Shown here: piece by piece, positions 19,861-30,439 of the stretch
Layout: each line of letters opens with the position of its first letter
How positions within the stretch are numbered: the first letter of the stretch is position 1
Source of the DNA: an uncultured bacterium
GTDB lineage: Bacteria; Nitrospirota; Thermodesulfovibrionia; Thermodesulfovibrionales; Dissulfurispiraceae
DNA: 64,000 nucleotides
Direction: 5' to 3'
Assembly (NCBI GenBank): GCA_937949555.1
Contig: CALEDV010000017.1
Location: 1-64,000 of the forward strand
Program-made: the position numbers and the translations under genes
The notes under the pieces: generated by a model
Told to the model about the DNA's origin: nothing
The model's database searches: none
What the model saw: the letters and a program-made list of their open reading frames with translations, nothing else

Positions 19861-20625
19861 ATGAACCGTAGAGAATTTATATTAAAGACACTCCTTGCTA
19901 CAACCACCTTGTCATTTAGCCTTCTTGGGGGTTGTGTCAATAAAACCACCACAGGGTCAGATAAAGAAGGCCTCTTAGAGCCCCTGCCAGATATAAGGGT
20001 TGAAGGTTATATCAGACCACCCGGTGCAGTTCAGGAGCCCTTATTTAGGGCCAGGTGCACTGGTTGTGGGGTATGTATTAATCTTTGTCACATCGCGAAG
20101 TACGATGCCCTTACTGCCTCGGGCCTCAAGCATGGTCTTTCAGATCTTGCTCTACCTTACATCAAAGACTTCAGGGATCATCCATGTGCACTATGCATGG
20201 AGTGTCCCAGACATTGCCCTACTGGTGCCTTAGTAAACTTGCAAAAGGAAGATGTCAAGATGGGTATGGCCCTAATAGATTTTTCGCTTTGCTTTGGATA
20301 CAATGGCGATGTGTGTCTGAGTTGTAGCAAGGCATGTCCCCTTGGTGCCAAGGTATTTGACTTCTACAACAGTGAATGGGGCAATCAGCCATATATAAAT
20401 GAAAACTGTGTGGGCTGCGGGCTTTGTGTCAAGTACTGTCCCTTGGGAGGTTCTGCCATCAAGGTAGTTACAAAGGGTCAGTATGAAAAGATAAAAGGCA
20501 CCTATATTTATCAATTCAAAAACCTCATGGCCTTAAGTAACGAAGAACGGTACAACATGGTTTATGGCCAGAACCTGCCCAGTATCATGTCCAGAGGAAG
20601 GATAATAGAGAGGGAGTACCGTTGA
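19861..20625 (+). CDS. napG: NapG-like ferredoxin-type protein (4x[4Fe-4S])
   Basis: CTGCGVCINLC, CALCMECPRHCPTGAL, CVGCGLCVKYCPLGG; precedes NapH-like gene. Confidence 0.85.
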   Translation: MNRREFILKTLLATTTLSFSLLGGCVNKTTTGSDKEGLLEPLPDIRVEGYIRPPGAVQEPLFRARCTGCGVCINLCHIAKYDALTASGLKHGLSDLALPYIKDFRDHPCALCMECPRHCPTGALVNLQKEDVKMGMALIDFSLCFGYNGDVCLSCSKACPLGAKVFDFYNSEWGNQPYINENCVGCGLCVKYCPLGGSAIKVVTKGQYEKIKGTYIYQFKNLMALSNEERYNMVYGQNLPSIMSRGRIIEREYR

Positions 20626-21482
20626 AGACATACACAAAGGCCCGGAGGGGAGTAATGTTGGTCTTTTTATTGTTCTTTATCCTCCAGCTGGCCAAGATCA
20701 ACATTGTAGCAGGAAGCCTGACTGGCTCTGTTGCCTTTTCATATATCAGGTTCTTAGACCCCTTTGCATACCTTGAGAGCCTCTTGGCCTCAAGAGATCT
20801 TGTAGCCCATGCCCTATGGTCAGTGATGCTTGTGGTCATGTTGTATTTAATCCTTGGTAGAGCCTTCTGTGGATGGCTCTGTCCAATGGATTATGCCTTT
20901 GGGTTAATGAATAGTATAAGGTCGTCTTTCAAGAGCAGATTCAAAAACAATGTAGAGGGCACAGTCCCAGAGACCCATAAAAAAGGCATCTATCAATGGC
21001 TTAGTTACAAAAAGACAGGATACCTCTTGGCCCTTTTGTTTTTGTTAACATCGGCTATGTTAGGGGTGCCCTTTTTTACAAACTATATGTCGCACCTTAC
21101 AAACCTCTACAGAGGTATTACGGCAGGCTACTTCGCCCTATCATCCTTGCCAGTAGATATAGACCTTATTGTATATTCCCTGTCGGCCTTAACGCTTTTA
21201 ATTGTTTTGGAGTCATTGTATCCCCGTCTATGGTGTAGGGGTCTTTGTCCAGTGGGGAGGACCTATGGTCTCTTCAACAAACTCAGCCTGTTGAGATTGA
21301 CATCAAAAAAGGATACCTGTATCCATTGTGAGGCCTGCGATAAGGAGTGTTATATGGGTGTAGACGTATCAAGACATACAGAACAGGCCGCCATTAGGGA
21401 TACTAACTGTATCTTATGTGGCAGATGCATAGAGGCCTGTGCCCAAAAGGGTAAAACACTTAAATTAACCTTCAGGAGGTAG
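20622..21482 (+). CDS. napH: NapH-like quinol dehydrogenase membrane component
   Basis: TM helices, FCGWLCPMDYAFG, WCRGLCPVGRTYGL, CIHCEACDKEC, CILCGRCIEAC. Confidence 0.88.
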   Translation: MKTYTKARRGVMLVFLLFFILQLAKINIVAGSLTGSVAFSYIRFLDPFAYLESLLASRDLVAHALWSVMLVVMLYLILGRAFCGWLCPMDYAFGLMNSIRSSFKSRFKNNVEGTVPETHKKGIYQWLSYKKTGYLLALLFLLTSAMLGVPFFTNYMSHLTNLYRGITAGYFALSSLPVDIDLIVYSLSALTLLIVLESLYPRLWCRGLCPVGRTYGLFNKLSLLRLTSKKDTCIHCEACDKECYMGVDVSRHTEQAAIRDTNCILCGRCIEACAQKGKTLKLTFRR

Positions 21483-21487
21483 TTCTT

Positions 21488-21715
21488 ATGGTCTTTGCGA
21501 GTGGATTCATAGAGGTTGATAGCACGGAGGTAATTGGAAAGGTTGAATGTGCTGTTAGAGTCTCAGATATTGAAGTGCCTGCAATACATCAAGATAGGAT
21601 ATTGTATCTCATAGAGAGAGAGACCTCCGCAGAGGCTAAAAAGGTCATTGAGTCTCTAAAGGAGATAGAAGGGGTAAAAAATGTATATCTCGCCTACTTT
21701 AGCCTTGAGGAATAG
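21488..21715 (+). CDS. napD: NapD-like chaperone
   Basis: 75 aa small protein at end of nap cluster; layout consistent with NapD. Confidence 0.55.
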   Translation: MVFASGFIEVDSTEVIGKVECAVRVSDIEVPAIHQDRILYLIERETSAEAKKVIESLKEIEGVKNVYLAYFSLEE

Positions 21716-21731
21716 GTGTAATTTCCTTGAA

Positions 21732-23642
21732 TCAGAGCTTCAAGGGATCAACCTCAATGGTTGTTTTTATACCCTTTATGGCTTGAAGTCGTCTTTGAGC
21801 ATCCCTTACAAAGCCATCCATTGTACCCTTGTTTGTGGCTCTAAATATCAATCTCAAAGCCCTATCATAGGGTTTGTTGTTAATATCCAACTCTAAGGGA
21901 CCAAGCAATTCAATGCCTTCAGCTAAATCCCCTATCACTTTCAATGTGTCAGCATCAGTGAAGGTTCCTGATATATATACATCCATGGCTATCAGCTTTT
22001 TAAAGGGCGGATAACCAGCAGAGCGTCTAAGTGATAGCTCATATTCATAAAAAAGATTGTAATCATAGGACTTTAGGGATTTTACTAATATAGAAGAAGG
22101 ATTATTTGTTTGTATAAAACAGGTTCCCTTAGGTTTAACTATTGAGGCAATCTTTAAGGCATCTTGAAATGCCCTCTCTTGGGCTCTGAAACCAAACCTA
22201 TGGATAAGATAATCAAAGTCTATTATTGCCGCACCATCAATATCCACATCAAGCCTCTTAAGGGGCTCGGCTCCCTTTTTTATAATTAAGGATTCTAAGG
22301 ATTGACCAATATCTGGAACTTCTGTCTTGTTGTATGTCCTGAAAAGGGATTCCATCTCGCCTTTTATCCTTTCAATGCCTCCGCCTATTGGTGAGATGTT
22401 AAAGCCATTACAGTATTCGCAGGCTGCAGGAACACAATCCTTTTTATTACAGTGATTACAAAGAAGTATTTTTGATTCTTGGGAAAAAATAAGGCTGCTT
22501 CCACAATTTTTACATCGGGCAACATTCCCACAATCGGTGCAGTACAGGAGGGAATAACCTTCCCTTGGAACTAGGAATAGAAAAAACCCTCCGGATTCAA
22601 TTATCCTCTTAGCCTCAGATAGCACCTCTTTAGAGAGGGCTGATTTGAGTTGTCTTTTAAAGTTGTGCAGCACAGGTATGATCTTACATCGAGATTTATT
22701 TGACAACACATAATAGTTATACTTCTTGATCTTCCCATTATAAACCGATTCTATTGAAGGACTTATGGAAGAGAGCACTACTGGACAGTTATGCATATAT
22801 CCAAGCATTACCGATGCGTCTCTTGCATTGTACCTTAACCCCTCTTCTGCCTTGTATGAATCACTATGTTCGCTTATAACGACGATAAGGGCAATCCCCT
22901 TGAGGGGGGCAAACAGGACAGATCTTGTTCCTACTAAGATGTCAATATCTCCTCTTAAAATCCCCTCTAAGGTATTTCTCCTATCAGAGGCCCTCATATT
23001 ACTGTGAAACATACCAATTCGGTTAGCAAAGATGGATACGAGGGTTTTATAAAGTGATTTGACCTCATTGATTTCAGGAGCTATTACTATTATCCCCCTT
23101 CTATAAACGCCTGTCCTTTTTATGACCTCTAAAAGTAATTCTTGCTCAATAGAACCCTTTTCACTTTGAACAAGTATTGTCTTATAGGATACTTCTGATA
23201 CAAGCCTGAAAATTTCCGATATGAGAGCACCACAGGCTGGATCGTTGGAAAAGGAATTGTTGCTTGTGAGTGCTACATCCACTGAGGCACGAGGATTGTG
23301 CAAGTTTGTTGGTAGGTAAACCTTCTTCTTATTAATTAATTCGACAGCCTCTTTGAAAAAAGATGACCTTAGGGCAATACCCTCAGAAGAAAGATAGTAT
23401 TTAGACATCCAGAGCAGAAATTCGATTAATGTTTTGCTTGCAAAATTACAAGCTATCTCATTGATGTGTTGTATGTTTTTTGTCTCAATGTAATCATCTC
23501 TCAAGGAGAATACAAGTCCATAATTCAGTTTACCCTGTAAAGGAGCCTTTACTATGCATCCGGGCTTGCAGTCTTTGAGATTGTCGGGTACCTTGTATGT
23601 GAGTGGCTTTAGGCGAACAGGGAACACTACATCTGCATACAT
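21732..23642 (-). CDS. priA: PriA-like primosomal protein N' with degenerate helicase motifs
   Basis: N-terminal 3'BD-like region, VGTRSVLFAPLKG, eight-Cys zinc region CTDCGNVARCKNCG...CNHCNKKDCVPAACEYC, YPPFKKL; Walker A/B and motif VI not conserved. Confidence 0.85.
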   Translation of the reverse strand: MYADVVFPVRLKPLTYKVPDNLKDCKPGCIVKAPLQGKLNYGLVFSLRDDYIETKNIQHINEIACNFASKTLIEFLLWMSKYYLSSEGIALRSSFFKEAVELINKKKVYLPTNLHNPRASVDVALTSNNSFSNDPACGALISEIFRLVSEVSYKTILVQSEKGSIEQELLLEVIKRTGVYRRGIIVIAPEINEVKSLYKTLVSIFANRIGMFHSNMRASDRRNTLEGILRGDIDILVGTRSVLFAPLKGIALIVVISEHSDSYKAEEGLRYNARDASVMLGYMHNCPVVLSSISPSIESVYNGKIKKYNYYVLSNKSRCKIIPVLHNFKRQLKSALSKEVLSEAKRIIESGGFFLFLVPREGYSLLYCTDCGNVARCKNCGSSLIFSQESKILLCNHCNKKDCVPAACEYCNGFNISPIGGGIERIKGEMESLFRTYNKTEVPDIGQSLESLIIKKGAEPLKRLDVDIDGAAIIDFDYLIHRFGFRAQERAFQDALKIASIVKPKGTCFIQTNNPSSILVKSLKSYDYNLFYEYELSLRRSAGYPPFKKLIAMDVYISGTFTDADTLKVIGDLAEGIELLGPLELDINNKPYDRALRLIFRATNKGTMDGFVRDAQRRLQAIKGIKTTIEVDPLKL

Positions 23643-23672
23643 AAATCAGTGATTATTGCCCTGCAATTTTTG

Positions 23673-24392
23673 CTATCCCGTTAACATCTCTATGGAGACC
23701 AGTTCCACTGCCTTTAAGGGCTCTGGATGTCTTAGTATTCCCCGCCCCATAACAAGATAATCTGCCCCTTGTCTTATGGCCTCCCTGGGGGTCGCTGTCC
23801 TCTGCTGGTCATCAGGCGGTGTCCATGAAGGCCTTATTCCTGGTGTTACAACAATAAAATCAGCGCCACAGGCCTTTTTTATCAGACCTATCTCATGGCA
23901 TGATGCCACAACCCCATCAAGACCTGCCCTTTTGGCAAGGCTTGCAAGGGTCTTTACATGGCCCTTTACACCATGGGCTATTGACAGTTCCTCCTTTAAG
24001 ATCTCACTTGTAAGGCTTGTCAGTACTGTTACTGCAATTATCTTTGGCACAGGTATACCTATTTTCTCAGAGGTGTTTATAGCCGCCTCCCTGCATCTTA
24101 ACATCATCTCAATGCCGCCACTGGCATGGAGATTAAACATATAAACCCCAAGTTGAGTTATGAGTGATGCAGCCCTTGAGACTGTATTTGGTATATCATG
24201 AAATTTGAGATCCAAAAATACCCTCTTTCCACGCTTGTGTATCTTCTCAATCACAGAAAAACCAGCTCCAGAGAAGAGTTCAAAACCAACCTTGAAGATA
24301 TCCACATAGTCAGATAACATATCAACTATCTCTAAGGCTCTGTCCTCGGAGGACACATCAAGGGCAAGGATTAGTTTTTTTCTGTAGGACAT
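23673..24392 (-). CDS. pyrF: orotidine 5'-phosphate decarboxylase
   Basis: LALDVSSEDRAL, VFLDLKFHDIPNTV, VTPGIRPSW. Confidence 0.95.
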   Translation of the reverse strand: MSYRKKLILALDVSSEDRALEIVDMLSDYVDIFKVGFELFSGAGFSVIEKIHKRGKRVFLDLKFHDIPNTVSRAASLITQLGVYMFNLHASGGIEMMLRCREAAINTSEKIGIPVPKIIAVTVLTSLTSEILKEELSIAHGVKGHVKTLASLAKRAGLDGVVASCHEIGLIKKACGADFIVVTPGIRPSWTPPDDQQRTATPREAIRQGADYLVMGRGILRHPEPLKAVELVSIEMLTG

Positions 24393-24393
24393 A

Positions 24394-24972
24394 CTATAAC
24401 CTCGGCAGGGTAATGCCCTTTTGTGCTTGGTATTTGCCCGCCCTATCCCTATAGGACACCTCGCACAATTCAGAAGCCTGAAGAAATATCAACTGTGCTA
24501 TGCCTTCATTGGCGTAGATCTTCGCAGGCAGGGGTGTAGTATTGGATATTTCCATTGTGATATGGCCCTCCCACTCTGGTTCGAGGGGGGTAACATTAAC
24601 GACCAAACCACATCGGGCATAGGTTGACTTACCAAGACATATTACAAGCACATCTCTGGGTATCCTGAAGTATTCGAGGGATGAGGCAAGGACAAAGGAA
24701 TTTGGCGGTATGATACACTCTAAGCCTTTAAAATCAACAAAGCACTTTTGATCAAAGGCCTTTGGATCGACCAGGGTGCTGTTTATATTCGTGAATATCT
24801 TAAACTCCTCCCCTACCCTAACATCATATCCATAAGAACTCACCCCATAGGATATGACACCCTCCTTCTTTAAACACTCACTGAAGGGCTCGATCATGCC
24901 CTTTCGAGCCATCTCCCTTATCCACTTATCGTTTTTTACCACGATACCTCCTAATGAAGCTAATGAATCCAT
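24394..24972 (-). CDS. dcd: dCTP deaminase
   Basis: [47 protein letters not shown]; start may be downstream of annotated Met. Confidence 0.93.
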   Translation of the reverse strand: MDSLASLGGIVVKNDKWIREMARKGMIEPFSECLKKEGVISYGVSSYGYDVRVGEEFKIFTNINSTLVDPKAFDQKCFVDFKGLECIIPPNSFVLASSLEYFRIPRDVLVICLGKSTYARCGLVVNVTPLEPEWEGHITMEISNTTPLPAKIYANEGIAQLIFLQASELCEVSYRDRAGKYQAQKGITLPRL

Positions 24973-25091
24973 GAGTTCATTTGATAACGGTAAATTGACA
25001 ATAGTTTAATATGTTGACGTTCTTTTCTGCCACTGTCTGAATTTTGTCTGACTTAATTGCTTGATACCAAACTCTCATTATAATACCCCGT

Positions 25092-25490
25092 TTATTTTCT
25101 CTCAGTGACAATGCTATAGTTTTTCACCCCTGCAAGTCTTACCTCGTCTATTACGCTGACAAGCACGCCGACATCAGATTCCTTGTCTGCCTTAATCTTT
25201 ACAAAATCATGCCCATCGTCTTTTAAAGCACCCTTAACCAGGGACTGTAAGTCCTTTAGATTAACCTTGACATCCCTAAAGAATACATCGCCCTCTTTTG
25301 AGATATAAATGGTCTTAATCTCCTCTTTTTGGTATTCTGCTGTCTTGGACTCTGGTAGTTTTATCTTTATTGCGGGTTCTTGCATGAGGTGAGATGTGAG
25401 CATGAAAAATAGAAGTAGCAGAAACACTACATCTACAAGGGCTGCAATATTCACGTGAGAGTGATCATGACGCCTTCTTTCAAATTCCAC
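25092..25490 (-). CDS. exbD: biopolymer transporter ExbD/TolR
   Basis: VNIAALVDVVFLLLLFFMLTS. Confidence 0.9.
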   Translation of the reverse strand: MEFERRRHDHSHVNIAALVDVVFLLLLFFMLTSHLMQEPAIKIKLPESKTAEYQKEEIKTIYISKEGDVFFRDVKVNLKDLQSLVKGALKDDGHDFVKIKADKESDVGVLVSVIDEVRLAGVKNYSIVTERK

Positions 25491-26022
25491 CTTTACACCT
25501 CATGTATAAACTTATTGTTAACTCCTTCATCAAAAAGGCAATGTCATCGGCCTGTTTTTCAAGATAGTGATGCCCTACATGAACGGGGATTGCCACCAGA
25601 AGCCCTGCCGCAGTTGTAATCAATGCCTCCCAAATACCCCCTGCAAGCATTGATGGGTTTACACTGGAGCTCTCTGCTATCACCATAAACGCCTTTATCA
25701 TGCCCGTAACAGTGCCTGTTAATCCCAATAGCGGTGTGATTGTTGCGATTAATCCAAGCCAGCTTAGCCCACCTTCAATCTCTCTGACCTGACGAGTGCC
25801 GATTACCGAAAGCTCCTTTTCGTTGCACCCCTCTTTGAGTGCGTTTATTAATTGTATCATTATTGCTGGTTTTTGCTTTAGTATCTCATCAGCAGATACA
25901 TCTAATGATTTCAGTAACATACGATACTGGATAGCCTTGTTAATCAATATCGCAAGCCCTATGAATGAACATAGGGCAATGGGATACATCAAAAAACCGC
26001 CTTTAATGAAAAGGTCAATCAT
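25480..26022 (-). CDS. exbB: MotA/TolQ/ExbB proton channel family protein
   Basis: GLSWLGLIATITPLLGLTGTVTGMIKAF, ALITTAAGLLVAIPVHVGHHYLE. Confidence 0.9.
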   Translation of the reverse strand: MIDLFIKGGFLMYPIALCSFIGLAILINKAIQYRMLLKSLDVSADEILKQKPAIMIQLINALKEGCNEKELSVIGTRQVREIEGGLSWLGLIATITPLLGLTGTVTGMIKAFMVIAESSSVNPSMLAGGIWEALITTAAGLLVAIPVHVGHHYLEKQADDIAFLMKELTISLYMRCKGGI

Positions 26023-26117
26023 CTATGCCTCCTGTGTGATATATCCTAATTGATGTTTAATTGTGACCGAAAAAACGGCACTTGCCTTGGTGCTTATAGA
26101 TGCAATCCAAAATCCCA

Positions 26118-26762
26118 TTAATCCCTCCTCAAGTTAAATCTAATTGGCAGTAGTGCCTTTGACATGACTGCTTTACCATCCTGCATGGCTGGTCTAAATG
26201 TTGATTTTCTCACTGCCTCTACTGCTGAATCAGTAAAACCATAACCAGGGTCTTCAATGACCTCTATATTTAAGAGCTTGCCCTTTTCATCGATTGTAAG
26301 TCTTAACAATACCTTCCCCTCCTTGCCTAACCTCCTTGCAATGAGTGGATACACAGGCATCTCTCTGTGTAAAAATGCTGGGGCATTGGGTGAGCCAAAT
26401 TCCACATCAAGCATAGGCTTTGGTGCAGGTGCGGGCGGTGTAACAACCCTTGGTGTTTCAGGGGCTGGTTTGGGTGCAGGCAATGAAACTTGCGCATCCT
26501 GCCTTGTAGTGGGGATGGAGGGCTCAATTATCTGGGGTTCAGGCTCAATAAGAGGTTGAGGTTGAGGTTGAATCGCAAGTGGTTTAGGTGGAGGCGTTGG
26601 CTTGGGCTTTTTCTCTTTTACTTGAGCTTTTGGTGGTTCATCGATCACAAGGAGCTCAACCTCTTTAAAGTGCCTTGATACAATCATTGAAAAGGGTATC
26701 GCAAGGATTAGTATATGCACCAAAAATGATATTATAAGACCGTAGTTCTTCCTTTTTGTCAT
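26118..26762 (-). CDS. tonB: TonB family protein
   Basis: Pro-rich linker; C-terminal YPLIARRLGKEGKVLLRLTIDEKGKL...AVRKSTFRPA. Confidence 0.9.
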   Translation of the reverse strand: MTKRKNYGLIISFLVHILILAIPFSMIVSRHFKEVELLVIDEPPKAQVKEKKPKPTPPPKPLAIQPQPQPLIEPEPQIIEPSIPTTRQDAQVSLPAPKPAPETPRVVTPPAPAPKPMLDVEFGSPNAPAFLHREMPVYPLIARRLGKEGKVLLRLTIDEKGKLLNIEVIEDPGYGFTDSAVEAVRKSTFRPAMQDGKAVMSKALLPIRFNLRRD

Positions 26763-26840
26763 ATTATGGAAAGGGCATAAGGGTTTTGAAGGTCTTCACA
26801 AGCCCTTAGTTTATCACAATTTATTGCATACAATTAAATT

Positions 26841-29084
26841 TTAAAACCCCGCTGACAATGTCATCATCACCGTAAAGGGCATACCTTGTAAATAGCTCGT
26901 TGCACCCTGACGGGCATCGTCAGAGGATGTTATCACAGCCACATATTTTTTGTTGAAGAGATTGTTCATATCTAATGAAATCTTCACCTCTTTGGCAATA
27001 GACCTTAATGGTTGGGTGTAACTTACCCTTAAGTCAGCAAGCCATGCAGGGTCTATCCTTTCAAGGTTTGTGGCATCGCCATACCTTGTGCCGAGATATC
27101 TCAAAGAAGGCATTATCTCAAGCCCTTTATGGTTGTATAAAACACCTGTCTTTACCTGTAGTTTGGGCGTATCAACAACCTGATTGCCCTTTGTGGCAAG
27201 TCTATTACCTGCAAATACCATATCCTCATCATATCTCATAAGCACATAAGAGGGATTAATGAAGAATTTAAAGGCACCAGATAGCACTATATTTGAGTCG
27301 ATCTGAATGCCATAGCTCGTTGCCTTACCGATATTTTGCTGATAATTGAGGCTTACCCTTGGATCGTATATGGTGGTAAGTAGCTTTCGGTGCTTTGCAT
27401 AAAATATTGTTGGTGATAGGTCAAAGTGAGACACCCTGAACCTTACCCCTAAATCAACGCTGTCAGACTCCTCCATGTCGTAGCCTTTGAATAGGTCATT
27501 GAGCGTGATGCCCCTTGAGATAAAGGTCTGACGATTAGCGTTGTAAAGAGACACTAATGGCAGATATGAATAGGGTCTGATGAAGTTTTTGCCATAACTA
27601 CTATATATCTGTACGCTTTGGGTAAAATCATAGGATACCCCAACCGATGGTAGCCAAATCTTGTATGTCTCGCCCTCTCTGTCTAAGTCCGATGCCCTAA
27701 GGGGTTTATAATCTGGTGCAGGACCTGTCACAAAGCCCTCACTTGAAGAGTCCTTAAAGGCAAAATACTTCACCCCTGCCTGCCAGTTAAATTTGCCATG
27801 AGTACCTGCAACCTTTATATATGGGCTATTTATGTATGTAGAGCCAGTAGTTGCAAATACACCCCTCCCTCTGTATTGAAGCCCTCCTGTAGTAATGGTA
27901 TAGTTTTCTGTAGATATGTTCATATCTGACCGTTCAAACTGATAGCCCAATCCTGCCCTTACTTCCTCACTAAAGGCATAGGTTATATCTGCAATAACAC
28001 CCAATCGGTCGATATCTCTAAGTCTTTTTTGCACCTGACCACCACCTACTGTGACGCCCTGAAGTATCTCGGAGTCCTCTTTGCTATAGTAGGGCTTTAG
28101 GGTAATCTTCAAATCATAAGAGGGCTTTGCTGTGAGGATTGCAAAGAGGTCTGTGTTTTTTAAGTCAGACTTGTTGTAGTCATAATAATTGATGTCCTGT
28201 GCAGGAGTGCCTGTGAGATTGTTATTGTAATCAACAGGGTAATTATCTGATAGCCTGACAACCTGAGCATAGCTTAAAGGTCTATACAGGTGCTGCTTTT
28301 GATGGTTGTGATTAAACCACAGCTTTAAATCAATGTCCTTTGTTAAGGCATTGGTCAATGTAAGGTTAAAATTATTTCTTGGTCCTAACTTACCAGGTCC
28401 ACGCCATTTATCTGCATTTGTGTAAGAGTATGAGCCTGATAAGGCAGTGCCTATGGGTTTTATCTCACCTGCGTCAATCCTCAAAAGGGTTCTTAAATAT
28501 TTATCTGATCCAATCGTACCTGATAGGTTAGCGCCAAAGTCCTTTCTTGCCCAACGGGGCCTTAGCTCAATGGCACCACCTCTTGAACCTACCCCAACAC
28601 CCAAATCGGCAGAGACCGCCCCCATATAAACTGCAATGGAGTCAAAGTTTTCCATGTCGTAGAGGTAGTCCCTCGGACCAATAGGATTACCGCCATAATT
28701 AGGCACACCTAACACAGTCAGTCCGCCTAAATAGCCCCTGACACCACGCATCCTGATTGTCCTCTGTTCTGCAGCAAGCCCTCTGCTATCGGCGCTTTCT
28801 ACACTCACTGAGGGCAGTATCCTAAGGCTCTCATAGACACTGGTGCTTGTAGATGCCCCCTGTATCTCTATGCCCTTTTTAGTAATCTCTGTCCCAGTAT
28901 AGACGGTGTCCTCTGTCTCTTTGGTAGGTGTGGTTATCTTATCAGCAACCACTGATATCTCCTCCATCTTCATAGGGTCCTCTGAAGGTTGCGTATAAGC
29001 AACCTGACAAAACAGAATAACTAGGATTAAGATGCAAAATCTTACAGTCCACATAGATAAATCCTCCTCGCTCTGTTTATTCAA
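26841..29084 (-). CDS. TonB-dependent outer membrane receptor
   Basis: Plug domain EISVVADKITTPTKETEDTVYTGTEITKKGIEIQGASTSTSVYESLRILPSVSV; beta-barrel C-terminus. Confidence 0.9.
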   Translation of the reverse strand: MNKQSEEDLSMWTVRFCILILVILFCQVAYTQPSEDPMKMEEISVVADKITTPTKETEDTVYTGTEITKKGIEIQGASTSTSVYESLRILPSVSVESADSRGLAAEQRTIRMRGVRGYLGGLTVLGVPNYGGNPIGPRDYLYDMENFDSIAVYMGAVSADLGVGVGSRGGAIELRPRWARKDFGANLSGTIGSDKYLRTLLRIDAGEIKPIGTALSGSYSYTNADKWRGPGKLGPRNNFNLTLTNALTKDIDLKLWFNHNHQKQHLYRPLSYAQVVRLSDNYPVDYNNNLTGTPAQDINYYDYNKSDLKNTDLFAILTAKPSYDLKITLKPYYSKEDSEILQGVTVGGGQVQKRLRDIDRLGVIADITYAFSEEVRAGLGYQFERSDMNISTENYTITTGGLQYRGRGVFATTGSTYINSPYIKVAGTHGKFNWQAGVKYFAFKDSSSEGFVTGPAPDYKPLRASDLDREGETYKIWLPSVGVSYDFTQSVQIYSSYGKNFIRPYSYLPLVSLYNANRQTFISRGITLNDLFKGYDMEESDSVDLGVRFRVSHFDLSPTIFYAKHRKLLTTIYDPRVSLNYQQNIGKATSYGIQIDSNIVLSGAFKFFINPSYVLMRYDEDMVFAGNRLATKGNQVVDTPKLQVKTGVLYNHKGLEIMPSLRYLGTRYGDATNLERIDPAWLADLRVSYTQPLRSIAKEVKISLDMNNLFNKKYVAVITSSDDARQGATSYLQGMPFTVMMTLSAGF

Positions 29085-29208
29085 TAATCATCTCTTTACC
29101 TTTAAATCTCAATTGCCTGAAACCCTTAGACTGATTAAGGACATCAAAAAAACATCTCTGCCTACAAAATACTGAACCACCTCCTCTCTTTTATGAGCAT
29201 TGATCAAC

Positions 29209-29290
29209 AAAAAAAGCCACGAAATAATCTGCCTTCGTGGCCTTTTTGGTTATTCTTTATAAATCAGTCTAAAAACCCTTCTTGGGTCTA
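29209..29290 (-). promoter_or_regulatory. structured leader / bidirectional terminator-like hairpin, copy 1 (upstream of TonB-dependent receptor)
   Basis: Minus strand: gACCCaagaaGGGTttttag...AAAGAATAACCAAAAAG GCCACGAAggcagattatTTCGTGGC TTTTTTTG. Confidence 0.65.
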
Positions 29291-29327
29291 AAGACACTAT
29301 CAGTCAAATGAGTCTTAAGAGAGTTTC

Positions 29328-30413
29328 TTACTCATACCCCTTGAATGCCCTTGTAAGCCCTGCAATGTCTCTAATTACGCCCTTACCTATCATAAACCTT
29401 ACAATCTCGTCGGTTTTTTTCATTATGTCTATATCCTTAAACCTATCAGGATATATGGTCTTACCAATAAAGTAGCCATTACACAGGGCATATTCAATGT
29501 TTGTGTAATAACTATTAAAAGGCAAAGTCACAAATACTTTTTTATCCTGAAATGCCTTGAGAGCTTTAAAAAGGCTCTGCTGTTTTTTTTCATTTTCTAT
29601 TATGTTAAGCCCGCCACTATCAAGAAAGATTAAATCTGGATTCCAGCTTATCAGTTGTTCCTTATCTATGAAGTATGCACCCTTTTTATCTACCACCGAT
29701 GCCACATTAATGGCGTTTACCCACTCAATGGGTAGATAAAGTCCCTGGGTGCTTTTAATACCCTGTGAGCCTCTAAAGCTAACACCACCAACATAGACCC
29801 TCTTTTTGTCCTCTATGTCCACTGTCCTTTTTTTGAGGTCAGATAATATTTTGTCAATATATGTTCGGACATCCTCAGCCCTTTTGGGTTTGTCAAGCAC
29901 CTTGCCCAATAGTCTAATTGATTCCTTTATCTTTCCTGCATCAAGAGAACCAATGTCTCCATAGGAAACTAAAAGTACAGGTATGTTTGTCTTTTTTTGA
30001 ATGATCTCTGCGTTTGCTACATTTGGGTCAGCGGTGATGATCAATTGAGGTCTTACCCTTATTAGCGCCTCAAAATCAGGGAGTTTCCCTGGCCCACCTT
30101 CACTGATAACAGGCAGATGATCTATCCTATCTTTGACAACAAGGCTATAAGGTCTCATAGCTGTATGTTCCATCCTTTTTTCAATCCCTTCAAGCCCCAC
30201 TACTTTATCAGTAGCATCTAAATACACTATCAACCTCAATGCCCCACTGATTGCCACAATGCGGTCAATTTTCTCAGGCACTGTCACCTTTCTGCCTGCC
30301 ATGTCTGTTACTACAGGGCCAGCAATAGCAAAACAAGGCATGAGCAATAGGGCAACAAACCACAGAGAAAAAGAGACGATACTGTAGCGCCTTGAAAACT
30401 TTAAGTAGTTCAT
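29328..30413 (-). CDS. ABC-type periplasmic binding protein (iron/cobalamin TroA-like family)
   Basis: VVTDMAGRKVTVPEKIDRIVAISGALRLIVYLDATDKVVGLE, DFEALIRVRPQLIITADPNVANAE; signal peptide. Confidence 0.85.
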   Translation of the reverse strand: MNYLKFSRRYSIVSFSLWFVALLLMPCFAIAGPVVTDMAGRKVTVPEKIDRIVAISGALRLIVYLDATDKVVGLEGIEKRMEHTAMRPYSLVVKDRIDHLPVISEGGPGKLPDFEALIRVRPQLIITADPNVANAEIIQKKTNIPVLLVSYGDIGSLDAGKIKESIRLLGKVLDKPKRAEDVRTYIDKILSDLKKRTVDIEDKKRVYVGGVSFRGSQGIKSTQGLYLPIEWVNAINVASVVDKKGAYFIDKEQLISWNPDLIFLDSGGLNIIENEKKQQSLFKALKAFQDKKVFVTLPFNSYYTNIEYALCNGYFIGKTIYPDRFKDIDIMKKTDEIVRFMIGKGVIRDIAGLTRAFKGYE

Positions 30414-30439
30414 CTTATCACCACCACCTCCTTTTTATA

